Source of the DNA: an uncultured Akkermansia sp.
GTDB lineage: Bacteria > Verrucomicrobiota > Verrucomicrobiia > Verrucomicrobiales > Akkermansiaceae
Direction: 5' to 3'
DNA: 64,000 bases
Assembly: GCA_947589345.1 (NCBI GenBank)
Contig: CANQAC010000003.1
Span: 1 to 64,000, forward strand
Part shown: positions 55,269 to 63,583 of the stretch, in pieces
Position numbering within the stretch: the first letter of the stretch is position 1
Layout: the number at the start of each line of letters is the position of its first letter
Position numbers and translations under genes: made by a program
The notes under the pieces: generated by a model
What the model saw: only the letters and a program-made list of their open reading frames with translations
Told to the model about the DNA's origin: nothing
Database searches by the model: none

Positions 55269-56225
55269 TTAAACACTCGCACTTAATCGCGCATTAATAG
55301 CTGAGGAGATATCCGGCGATATGGGACCGGGGATACTCTCCACCAGACTGCGCGCGAGTCGGTCGAGTTCCTGAGGAGTGGGGATGCGCCAGTGCGGGCG
55401 TTCATGCGAAGTGGCAGAAGAACCATCACCACCCACGGCGCGTATCAAAAAGCGGCGCACGTACATGCCCAGGGTTGCGCTGAGCGCCACAGCTCCCAAC
55501 GCAGGCAACAAGCCACCGCCCAAGCCGAGCGCGGTAAGTCCCGCACCCGCCAGCGCTACGGAACCGGCCGTGCCTGCGCCCACCAGCAATCCCTGCTGCA
55601 GAGCGGGGTCACCCGCGCGCTGCACCTTGCACGCCATAGCCAGAGCTACCACTGCGGCGCACAGACCAATCGGGTTCGCTGAGAGGACACCGGCCAAGCC
55701 ACCGGCGGAGGCCAGTTCCGCCAACTGCCGCACATCCGCCTGCCGACAGCCCACCACCACTGCCGCGCTGGAAAGAACACCTGCAAACAACTCAAGACCA
55801 TTGATTTGCAGCAAGTCCCCCAACCAATGCTTCGGTATGAATAAATGCTCCTGGAGCCAGCTGCTCGCGCTCGCGTAGCCAGCCGGGTCCAGTGACACTA
55901 CTGGCAATCCCGACACAGAAAACAAATCTTTGCCCAAGTGCCCCGCTGTTCCCATCAGCTCCTGCCATAGCGTATCATTCGGCAAGGCGCGGGCGGATGC
56001 CTCGAACGCACCGAAAATGTCGTGCTGACCATCCAGCAAGTGATGCAACTGTGAACCTCCGACATGCGTGCTCAGGTACACGCTGTCGATAGCCTTGTCA
56101 TACGCCGTGGTATTGGCGGTGTTAATCCACTCTGCCAACTGATGCGCCACGCCGTGTCCGGACGCGCCTCCTAAAGCGGCATCCCCCAGCATTCCGCCGG
56201 TAAAAAGTGTTTTCCGCCCATTCAT
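55269..56225 (-). CDS. Glycine/alanine-rich membrane protein, last gene of GTPase operon
   Basis: 318 residues from ATG 56225, which overlaps the stop of the 64-residue gene (ATGA). The N-terminal half has HLAEW- and HHLLDGQHDIFGAF-like polar motifs; the second half (about 160-285) has several hydrophobic glycine-rich helices (LLVGAGTAGSVALAGAGLTAL, LLPALGAVALSATLGMYV). A soluble tail (PTPQELDRLARSLVES) ends it. No family recognised. The longer ORF to 56351 overlaps the upstream gene in another frame and is rejected. Confidence 0.7.
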   Translation of the reverse strand: MNGRKTLFTGGMLGDAALGGASGHGVAHQLAEWINTANTTAYDKAIDSVYLSTHVGGSQLHHLLDGQHDIFGAFEASARALPNDTLWQELMGTAGHLGKDLFSVSGLPVVSLDPAGYASASSWLQEHLFIPKHWLGDLLQINGLELFAGVLSSAAVVVGCRQADVRQLAELASAGGLAGVLSANPIGLCAAVVALAMACKVQRAGDPALQQGLLVGAGTAGSVALAGAGLTALGLGGGLLPALGAVALSATLGMYVRRFLIRAVGGDGSSATSHERPHWRIPTPQELDRLARSLVESIPGPISPDISSAINARLSASV

Positions 56226-56416
56226 TTGCTCTTGTCTTCTCGCATCTTTTGCAGTGCCACGTCCGCTTTCGCCGCCAGCAGGGATACACCTGCCGAAACG
56301 ATATTCCAAATGGTAATCGGAGGATCTACCATAATCGTCCTCCCCAACCATATGTCACAAACGACCTTAAAGTTTTCGCGAGCCTCCTTCAATCGTTCTT
56401 CACTGCTCTTCTTCAT
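56222..56416 (-). CDS. Small protein in the GTPase operon
   Basis: 64 residues: charged N-terminus (MKKSSEERLKEARENFKVV), a hydrophobic middle (TIWNIVSAGVSLLAAKADVAL) and a basic end (REDKSK). It overlaps the following gene by 4 nt. No family recognised; position and overlap support it. Confidence 0.6.
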   Translation of the reverse strand: MKKSSEERLKEARENFKVVCDIWLGRTIMVDPPITIWNIVSAGVSLLAAKADVALQKMREDKSK

Positions 56417-56475
56417 GATATATTGACTGATTGATAATGAAGTTCACGCTCCGCTACCATCAAAACCCAATCCCC

Positions 56476-57396
56476 TTACGGCTGAGCTTGTACCGTGGAT
56501 ACCTCTGTTTGTCCGTTATCGTTTTCCTTCGATTGCTCCCCAGCGGGTTGCGCAGGCACCAATCCTGCAGCAGGAAGACCATCCCTGTTTGTCGCAGAAG
56601 ATACCTCTCCTTGCTTCTCTCCATTCTGTGGCTGACTCTTCGGTTGCTCCTCAGCAGGAAGTCTCCGTTGCACAGCGGGCGGCTGTCCTATCGGTTCAGT
56701 TTTTTTTTGCGATTCATCGTTCCCGCACCCATGCAGAAAAAGCCCCAGCACACCCACCAAAATGACCCCAATGCACACCGCTTCGATGGGGTTATTATTG
56801 CACCATTCCTTACAAACCCTAGCCTTATCAACTAGCACCTTCTTCATCCGCTCAATGTCCGACTCTACCACTTTCGGTCCCAGAAGAGCCCCCGGCACCT
56901 TGTTCCACAGGCATATATCAGGGCTCTCCTGCGACCATTGTCCACCAAAATGATCCGACAGGATAATGCGCAGCCCCGGATTCGAACGCAGTGTATGCTC
57001 TCTTAATTCAGCAATAACCTTCTCCACACCCTCATTTGCCTTATGACAGTATTTTCCCTTTGTGAAGAAATTCCCGTTATCCTTTTCCACCGGGTGACCC
57101 GCTGCAAGTTTCACCAATCGCTCCACAGACTCTGCTGCAGCGGAAAAAAAGTTTCCCCTCTCTAGCAAATAAGCAATTGTGAGAGACCGCGCTTCAGCCT
57201 CACTCAGTTGTTCAACTACCACAGCATCTCCGTCGTCATCCTTCGCTGCTAAAAAATATTCGCCGCCCAAGTGGGTGTATTCCACAAGCAAGCGATACCC
57301 TTCGCCATCAACATCCGGAAGTCTGTTCGACAGATCCCTATTCCTTTTGGATGTATTAGCGATCCACTGACCCTGATTGCAATAATATATTTTCAT
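56476..57396 (-). CDS. Single-pass membrane protein of the GTPase operon
   Basis: 306 residues. A cytosolic domain of about 195 residues (MKIYYCNQGQW..., GPKVVESDIERMKKVL) is followed by one helix near 200-224 (AVCIGVILVGVLGLFLHGC) and an exposed tail of about 80 residues rich in P, Q, E and K. No family recognised. It starts 9 nt after the LRAT gene. The tail would lie in the periplasm if the N-terminus is cytosolic. Confidence 0.72.
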   Translation of the reverse strand: MKIYYCNQGQWIANTSKRNRDLSNRLPDVDGEGYRLLVEYTHLGGEYFLAAKDDDGDAVVVEQLSEAEARSLTIAYLLERGNFFSAAAESVERLVKLAAGHPVEKDNGNFFTKGKYCHKANEGVEKVIAELREHTLRSNPGLRIILSDHFGGQWSQESPDICLWNKVPGALLGPKVVESDIERMKKVLVDKARVCKEWCNNNPIEAVCIGVILVGVLGLFLHGCGNDESQKKTEPIGQPPAVQRRLPAEEQPKSQPQNGEKQGEVSSATNRDGLPAAGLVPAQPAGEQSKENDNGQTEVSTVQAQP

Positions 57397-57405
57397 ATTT
57401 AAATT

Positions 57406-58464
57406 TCACGGTTTGAGTGTTGTTAAATGATCAATTTTTGACAAAACATCCGGGGTGTGATTCGTCATTGCTAATTTGCGACCGGTATCTCCCGCTACGC
57501 TCGAGAGCGCACGTGCGATTTTTCCGTATTTTCCGGGAATCATACCCGACAAAAGCGCGGCAACCCGCATCACTTGCCCCGATACCTGTCCCGATTCCTT
57601 CTCTCCGACGCAGCAATAGCGGCAAAAATGCTCACAATTATTGGTTACAAGGTTGTATTTACCCCATGCGTCCGCATGGAAAAATACCCACACGGCTCGG
57701 TTGCGAGTCAGCAAACGTTTCCTCGCCCCGCTCTCCCGGTACGCCGCCTGCCAGCCGGTAGATTTACTACTTTTCCAACTCATGAAGTTTTGCAGACTGT
57801 CCGCCTTAATGCGGCTCTCTCCGCTCTCCATGCGGCAAGTAGAGAAGTGAATAATCCAATCGCCCTCGATAAGAATACCATGGTGCTCAAAGGCGGGTAT
57901 AAAGGCATCCGGTACACACGCATCGATGGCGCTCCCACTGCCCTCAAGAGGTATCCCAAGCCACTCCACCACCTCGGAGGGGCGAAGCTCCAAGTCTGTC
58001 ACCCAGTGACGCCCGGCGGCGGGTGCCTTCTCCTCAAGCAAAGTCTCCATGCTCTCTCCCCACACGCATTCAGCCACGAAGTCATCCCCGGGAAAACTCC
58101 GTAGCCCCTCCAGTGCCTCGCCAAGCCTGCCACGCGCTCTTTCGTACACTGCGATCGGCTCTTGTTTATTCAACAGCTCCGGCGCGATGACGTAAAGCTC
58201 TTGCCCGGTACACAGGAACTCCTCCACGCTCATTTCCACGATGCGGAAGCGGACCGCCTCCGGGGTGGAACCGGTGCAGTCTTGGCAGATCACTTTGTCG
58301 GTTTCTCCGGCAATACCGAAGCGCACTTTCACAGGCAAGCCGTACCGGCGCAGTTTTTCCTCCTGTGCCAAAGCAACCACTACCTGCCCGCAGCTCAACT
58401 CCGCCACATTATTTACCTTGTGCGGCGGTCTCGCTGCCTGCTCTCGTAAAAACAATCCGATCAT
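57406..58464 (-). CDS. LRAT-domain (permuted NlpC/P60) putative acyltransferase or hydrolase
   Basis: 352 residues. The C-terminal half has the LRAT pattern: a conserved histidine in EHHGILIEGDWIIHFS near 192 and the catalytic block NNCEHFCRYC with the cysteine near 275. LRAT/PLAAT enzymes use a His-Cys pair to move or remove lipid acyl chains; some bacterial relatives act in toxin or phage-linked settings. The N-terminal 170 residues are unrecognised (QDCTGSTPEAVRFRI). Its place between two GTPase genes and two membrane proteins suggests a lipid or peptide-linked substrate at the membrane. Confidence 0.8.
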   Translation of the reverse strand: MIGLFLREQAARPPHKVNNVAELSCGQVVVALAQEEKLRRYGLPVKVRFGIAGETDKVICQDCTGSTPEAVRFRIVEMSVEEFLCTGQELYVIAPELLNKQEPIAVYERARGRLGEALEGLRSFPGDDFVAECVWGESMETLLEEKAPAAGRHWVTDLELRPSEVVEWLGIPLEGSGSAIDACVPDAFIPAFEHHGILIEGDWIIHFSTCRMESGESRIKADSLQNFMSWKSSKSTGWQAAYRESGARKRLLTRNRAVWVFFHADAWGKYNLVTNNCEHFCRYCCVGEKESGQVSGQVMRVAALLSGMIPGKYGKIARALSSVAGDTGRKLAMTNHTPDVLSKIDHLTTLKP

Positions 58465-58482
58465 GCTCTGCCTCTCCGTTTT

Positions 58483-60909
58483 TTATTTCTTTCCGAACTT
58501 CTTCGATATCTCACCATCCAGATCCTGACACCGTTCGAGCAGATCTGGGATGGTCTCTTTAACCATCGGTTCAAGTACCTCTCTCACCCGCCGTTTCTCA
58601 CTGTCCGCCTCCTTACTATCATCCTCTGCCCGCGTCTTCTGCTCCTCCAAGGCTTCCTTCACATAATCGGCGGTATTCTTCAGCACCATAACGTAGTCGT
58701 TCAAGTGTTTCCAATATTGTCCATTCTGTAGAATTTGTGTGAAATGCTGCTTCGCTGCATCGATAAACGTATCACTCGTATTCTCCAGCAATTCTTTAAC
58801 TTTTTCGCATGCCCGATCTGCATCTGTTTCCCCCCAATGAAGAGGATTAAGAATATTATTCAAATATGAAATATTGATATCTTCAATACCGGGAATGTCA
58901 CGCAAAATAATCGGAAGTTTTTCCAGTTCTTTAACGATATCTTGTTCTTCCTCCTTCTTTTGCGCATCCTTGAAGGAATCAAAACCTGGCAAATTTTTGG
59001 AATATTCCTGATACACCCTGCCCCACTTTGTCAACATCTTCTTCACTTCACCATAACTCTCCAGTTTCGGAAGGCCCTCGACAACTTTCTCATCCCGCAA
59101 TTGAGCGAGAAGAGATACCATATGTTCTTTGATCTGATCACGAATACCACCAATAATAAGCCCTTTATCCTTTTCAGGGTCATACTGATGTACAAGATCA
59201 TTCAACAAATCTGTCAGTTTCTGCTTCAATTCCTCCGCTCTATTCTCGTAGTAACTTTCAATTTGCCTGTTCAACCAATCAGCCAGTTCGTCCTGGAATG
59301 CATCTGCTGAATCATCAATTTCATCTGTACATTGGTTGACAACTGATTGAAACTTTTTCAGAAGTCCCTCCTTTTTACCGAGTTCCCTTTTACGTTGTTC
59401 GACACTCTGCTCAAGTTCCTTTATTCTACCCTCTGCTTTTTCTTTCGCGCGATCAAGCAACATGATGACTTTTTTCGTCCCTTGATCTTGAAGAAGAGCA
59501 TGCGCTTTTCTTAATGGGATTGTTGTTTGTATTAGATCGATAAAATCCGGCACTTGGCTCTCTTGCAATGTTTCCTGCCATTTTATACGTTTGTCCGCGT
59601 CTTCATACTCCTCAATTTCTTTTCCTAAAAAAAGAAATACAAACTTACGTATTTGTTTTTCTAAAAATTTCTTACACCCATCTGGTTCAATCTTCCACTC
59701 TACGTCTCCGTACTCGCTCTCTATGCTTTCCTTAATTGCTTCGCAAGTATATCCCTCCAAGCCAGGTTCTGGTATCAAACCGTATTCCAAGCTCCGTAAT
59801 GCTAGCGCCGTATGGTAATCGTAAACCTCCGGTTTTACAAAACCAACACCTTCGATTTTTTGTACGCAATCTTTCTTTACGTTCCTCTTCCAATCATCAA
59901 GAGTTCTCCCTTTAACATTGGCACCAAAAAACAATCTATCATCTGCCCCTAACTGCTCTCTACACTTAGTTAAAGCTTTCACACATTGATCGCTCAAAGT
60001 ATTCTCTCCTTTAATCCCGAAAAGAATAGCATCCGTATTCTTAATACACTCTTCCGCGACGTCCGTATCGCACTTGTTAGCAAAAAGACCAGGGCAATCT
60101 TCCACATCAATCCTTTCCCTTTTCAAATACTCAGAATCTACGTAATAGTGCAATTTTTTACAAAAGGCAAAGGCTACCTCCTCTTCGGTAAATACTTTAT
60201 CCAAAGGCTTGCCGTCCTTCTCAACCTCCTCATTGTACCTCGATTCGTACAAATGCGGATACGAGGCATAACACCTGGCTTGCTTTACTTCTTCGATGCG
60301 TTGTACCTCACCCAATTCAATACGAGCTCTGAACATATCGTAGAAATGTAAGAGGATCAAAGCGTGGCGGAAGAGACTTCTTTCCTCGGGTTTCAGCTCG
60401 ACATTTTGTGATGGTTTATGAACCAATTTTTCAAGGAGATATTGTTCAATTTTGTCACGATCTTGCTTTTTATCTAAGTTGAAATCTTCCGGCTTAAATG
60501 GACCGTCGACAGAAAGAATCTTGATCGACTTGAGTACATTGATAATATCTTCTTTCCCGCACCATCTAACCTCGGCATAATCCTTCTTTTCCCCGGCAGG
60601 CAGTGCCGAGGCAACCACTTGGCATGCGCTCGTAGCAATGCCACCCGTTCCCCTTCCGCTTGGAGAAAGCTCCTTACCGCCGCACAAATAATTAAACATC
60701 GTGGACTTGCCACTTTGGAATTCACCAACGAGCGTCAGCGTCATTCTGTCACTTTCGACTTTTTTGATATCCAATTGGCTCTTGCTGGCATCCATCTTAC
60801 ATTCTTTATGCACAGTATCAAGAACGCCTTGAGTTTCCTTCATTAGAGCGACTACGTTGTCTTTCAATCTAATGTATTCATTTTGAACGGTGGTAGTGTT
60901 TACTTTCAT
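58483..60909 (-). CDS. Large dynamin-like GTPase with coiled coils
   Basis: 808 residues from ATG 60909 (MKVNTTTVQNEYIRLK). P-loop GEFQSGKST near 58-66 and G3 DCPGLF near 268, with a long insertion between. The usual G4 (T/N)KxD is not evident; FFGANVKGR stands where it is expected. From about 480 on, long charged heptad-like helices (AKEKAEGRIKELEQSVEQRKREL) dominate. No membrane helix is visible. The gene is clearly AT-richer than the rest of the window. Confidence 0.85.
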   Translation of the reverse strand: MKVNTTTVQNEYIRLKDNVVALMKETQGVLDTVHKECKMDASKSQLDIKKVESDRMTLTLVGEFQSGKSTMFNYLCGGKELSPSGRGTGGIATSACQVVASALPAGEKKDYAEVRWCGKEDIINVLKSIKILSVDGPFKPEDFNLDKKQDRDKIEQYLLEKLVHKPSQNVELKPEERSLFRHALILLHFYDMFRARIELGEVQRIEEVKQARCYASYPHLYESRYNEEVEKDGKPLDKVFTEEEVAFAFCKKLHYYVDSEYLKRERIDVEDCPGLFANKCDTDVAEECIKNTDAILFGIKGENTLSDQCVKALTKCREQLGADDRLFFGANVKGRTLDDWKRNVKKDCVQKIEGVGFVKPEVYDYHTALALRSLEYGLIPEPGLEGYTCEAIKESIESEYGDVEWKIEPDGCKKFLEKQIRKFVFLFLGKEIEEYEDADKRIKWQETLQESQVPDFIDLIQTTIPLRKAHALLQDQGTKKVIMLLDRAKEKAEGRIKELEQSVEQRKRELGKKEGLLKKFQSVVNQCTDEIDDSADAFQDELADWLNRQIESYYENRAEELKQKLTDLLNDLVHQYDPEKDKGLIIGGIRDQIKEHMVSLLAQLRDEKVVEGLPKLESYGEVKKMLTKWGRVYQEYSKNLPGFDSFKDAQKKEEEQDIVKELEKLPIILRDIPGIEDINISYLNNILNPLHWGETDADRACEKVKELLENTSDTFIDAAKQHFTQILQNGQYWKHLNDYVMVLKNTADYVKEALEEQKTRAEDDSKEADSEKRRVREVLEPMVKETIPDLLERCQDLDGEISKKFGKK

Positions 60910-60940
60910 GGTAGGTAATGGTAATGTTTGTGAAGAAAAA

Positions 60941-62635
60941 TTAAAGAGAAGCGGCGAGGTGTTGAATCCTATCAGCCACATTGAGGAGTTGCTGCTTTTG
61001 GGATGGCGAAAGGCGGACAGTTTGCGCCTTTTTCAGAGCGTTTTCGATTTCCGGGAAAAGTCCGGCACTCCGCAAATTAGCCCGCAGTTGGTCGCACATG
61101 CGGTCGAATAGACTTTGCATCGAGGCTTCGGTCTTTGTCGTCATTTCATCCACGGCTGCAGAGAACTCCGCAATAGCCCGACTGCGAATGACTTTACCCA
61201 GCATACGCATCGGCATCAGCTCACGGACTCTAGGGATTTTATCCCCGACAAAACGGACAATCATATCGCCAATGAACCCAGTCGGCATAATCAACGAAAA
61301 AACGGCAATATCGAGCGCATAGAGCACCCAATGTGGGGTATTTGTCAGCATACGAATGAATGAGCTGCAGCCGGAGAATATATCCGAATCCGGCAGCCGG
61401 AACACGCTCTCAAGCTTCACGCGATAGCTGCCCTCAATTCTGCCAAGAGTGTTCTCAAAATCGTTTCTCGCCAGTTTCAGCAAACGCTGAACGCGCTCCG
61501 GGAGGAGTTCCTGCCACGTCTTAACGGCGTCCAGCACCTCCGTGGCATCTTTCTTTTGCTCCAAATCCTCCTTGTAGCCAATTTTCAACTTCTCCAACCA
61601 ATGTTTGAGATTTTCCTGGAAATTGTACTGAGCATCTGCAACATCTTCTAGCAAACTGCGCACCACGCGCTGGTACTCCTCGCGCTTAGCCGCCAGTACT
61701 TGCCTGATGGACTCGATCTCCTCCGCGCTCTTGCCGTCCATCTCCAGGCGCGAGACCACTGCGGCGCGCAGGCGTTCCAAAAGGGGACGCATATCACGCA
61801 CCGCACGCGCCCGGTACCCACGCTGCACCTCGCCACGCAGAAAAGCATCCAGCTCTGCTCGTACTATTTCACCATTCTGCAATGCAGTCTGACCCTTAGC
61901 GAGGGAGAAGACAGAAATACCCACATTTGACACACCAATGCCGCTGAGCTGCGCGATGATGGTGGCGCAGAGGTCGTCAAATTGGGAGCCGATCTCGGAC
62001 TCCATGGTGGTGAGAACCACATGTATAGGCAGACTGGGCTGCTGCATGCCCGCCAAGTCCGCCAGGAGGTTAAGTTCCCGCTCGCTGAGCTGTTGCGCCC
62101 GCACCGCATACAGAAGAGCGTGCGCCGTGCGGGCTTCGTGCATGGTGCTCACATACACGTCCGAGTTCGTAGTATTGAGCCCCGGGGTGTCCACCAACGT
62201 GATGCCGGGTGGTAGAATGCCCGGCTCTGCAATGACCACTTTACTGTACTGCTTGGCAAGACGTGCACGCTCCTCGTCGGACTGAGCCGTCACCACCCGC
62301 GCCACATCCTCCGGCAGAAAATTCTCGCGGCTCTCCACAAGGGTTTCATCTTGTGTAGTCGTGTCACGCTTCCACGTTTCCATCCGCATCTGCCCGCTAC
62401 TCAGGTGAGTAGGAACAGCAGTGGCTTCCAGATAGTCCACAGGCAATACATTTCTCTCTAAAAAAAGGCGGTTGATAAGCGTACTCTTCCCGGTCTTAAA
62501 ATCGCCGATGACGACGACCTTGAGACTACGTTTTGCCACCTGCTCCAGCATGCTCGCGAAAGCAGACGCCAAATTGCCATCCTCCAATTCCTCAGCTATC
62601 TTCCCCGCTTCTTGGATTATTTCGTCGATGTTCAT
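60941..62635 (-). CDS. Dynamin-like GTPase with C-terminal membrane hairpin
   Basis: 564 residues: G1 GDFKTGKST near 43-51, G2 threonine in EATAVPT, G3 DTPGLN near 146, and a G4-like VLTTMES. A helical stalk follows, then a hydrophobic hairpin near 433-465 (VLYALDIAVFSLIMPTGFIGDMIV) and a helical end. This order matches bacterial dynamin-like proteins that insert in membranes and remodel them. Its tail is homologous to the partial gene at the window edge, so the two are paralogues. Confidence 0.9.
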   Translation of the reverse strand: MNIDEIIQEAGKIAEELEDGNLASAFASMLEQVAKRSLKVVVIGDFKTGKSTLINRLFLERNVLPVDYLEATAVPTHLSSGQMRMETWKRDTTTQDETLVESRENFLPEDVARVVTAQSDEERARLAKQYSKVVIAEPGILPPGITLVDTPGLNTTNSDVYVSTMHEARTAHALLYAVRAQQLSERELNLLADLAGMQQPSLPIHVVLTTMESEIGSQFDDLCATIIAQLSGIGVSNVGISVFSLAKGQTALQNGEIVRAELDAFLRGEVQRGYRARAVRDMRPLLERLRAAVVSRLEMDGKSAEEIESIRQVLAAKREEYQRVVRSLLEDVADAQYNFQENLKHWLEKLKIGYKEDLEQKKDATEVLDAVKTWQELLPERVQRLLKLARNDFENTLGRIEGSYRVKLESVFRLPDSDIFSGCSSFIRMLTNTPHWVLYALDIAVFSLIMPTGFIGDMIVRFVGDKIPRVRELMPMRMLGKVIRSRAIAEFSAAVDEMTTKTEASMQSLFDRMCDQLRANLRSAGLFPEIENALKKAQTVRLSPSQKQQLLNVADRIQHLAASL

Positions 62636-62655
62636 AAAATAAGTACATGTTTCAA

Positions 62656-63492
62656 TTACAACGCTTGAAGTTGCTTAAAAAGCTCCGGCACGCCGCTCTC
62701 TCGTTCGACTTCATCCCATGACGGCACCGGCTCCTCCCCAATAAAGATCCTCCAGTCACGCTTCAATACCTCCTCCATTTCCCTTTCTTTTTCGCTCAAT
62801 TTGTTCGCATCCACCACAGAGGAGAACGGCGAGGCATATAGCCAATATCTAAGCGCCTGTAGCTGCCGCGCATACAGCGCAAGCCTCGCGTGAATAACGA
62901 CAATCGGCGGTTTCTTTGCACCGATGGATTCTACATCCGACCTGATGGTGGCCACGAGGTCGCCCAAACTGCCACGCTCAACACCTTGGGGATTCAACGC
63001 TAGCACCACCTTTTTCCTTCTCAGCCGTTTCTGATAAAAAACTTTTTGCCGCTCTTCGAGACCGTATGCTCGGCAAACATAAATAATGTGGGAGACCTCC
63101 TCAATGCTCCTCTCTCTATACTCCGCCGCTTCCTGAGACTCGCCTGCCGAATCAAATCCAGGCGTATCCCTCACTATGCACCCTAGCTCCTCTAATATCG
63201 GTGTGCGCAAAAAGTAATTCTGCTCGCATTCCGTGGAAATGACATCCAAGATCGGCAGTGCATGGAGCGAAAAGTCCTTTTTCTTTTGCCTTGGCAGACG
63301 TATCTGTACATACTCTTCTTTAGCGGAGTCGCTCAGCGCCGCACAAGTTCTCCGCCATGGGGAACAGCACCCTAGCCCCGGCATCTCTCGACCTCCGCAC
63401 AAATAGGAGAACAGCGTGGATTTACCTGTTTGGTAATCCCCCAGTAGCAAAACTGTTTCTCCTTTTCTCATAAAGTATGCCTTGAGTCTCAC
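62656..63492 (-). CDS. Short dynamin-like GTPase, GTPase domain only
   Basis: 278 residues from GTG 63492, or 271 from ATG 63471. P-loop GDYQTGKST near 18-26 and G3 DTPGFD near 106, with the same FSYLCGGREM step after the P-loop as the large GTPase (FNYLCGGKEL). It lacks the long helical and membrane parts, so it may pair with a larger partner. The ORF extension to 63807 overlaps the previous gene and is rejected. Confidence 0.82.
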   Translation of the reverse strand: MRLKAYFMRKGETVLLLGDYQTGKSTLFSYLCGGREMPGLGCCSPWRRTCAALSDSAKEEYVQIRLPRQKKKDFSLHALPILDVISTECEQNYFLRTPILEELGCIVRDTPGFDSAGESQEAAEYRERSIEEVSHIIYVCRAYGLEERQKVFYQKRLRRKKVVLALNPQGVERGSLGDLVATIRSDVESIGAKKPPIVVIHARLALYARQLQALRYWLYASPFSSVVDANKLSEKEREMEEVLKRDWRIFIGEEPVPSWDEVERESGVPELFKQLQAL

Positions 63493-63508
63493 ACCCCCAG
63501 TTCTCCCT

Positions 63509-63549
63509 TCCTCCCGGAGGAGGCGCGACCACCATGAGGTAGTCGCGCC
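63509..63549 (-). other. Two adjacent hairpins between GTPase genes
   Basis: Forward coordinates 63522-63549 form a 12-bp stem (one G-T) with a 4-nt loop; 63509-63521 form TCCTCC-GGAGGA with no real loop. The second pairs a GGAGGA that lies 17 nt before the GTG start. It could be an mRNA processing site or a translational control element. Confidence 0.45.
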
Positions 63550-63583
63550 AGCTCCAGAAATAGTCCGGCTGGCAATGCCCCTA

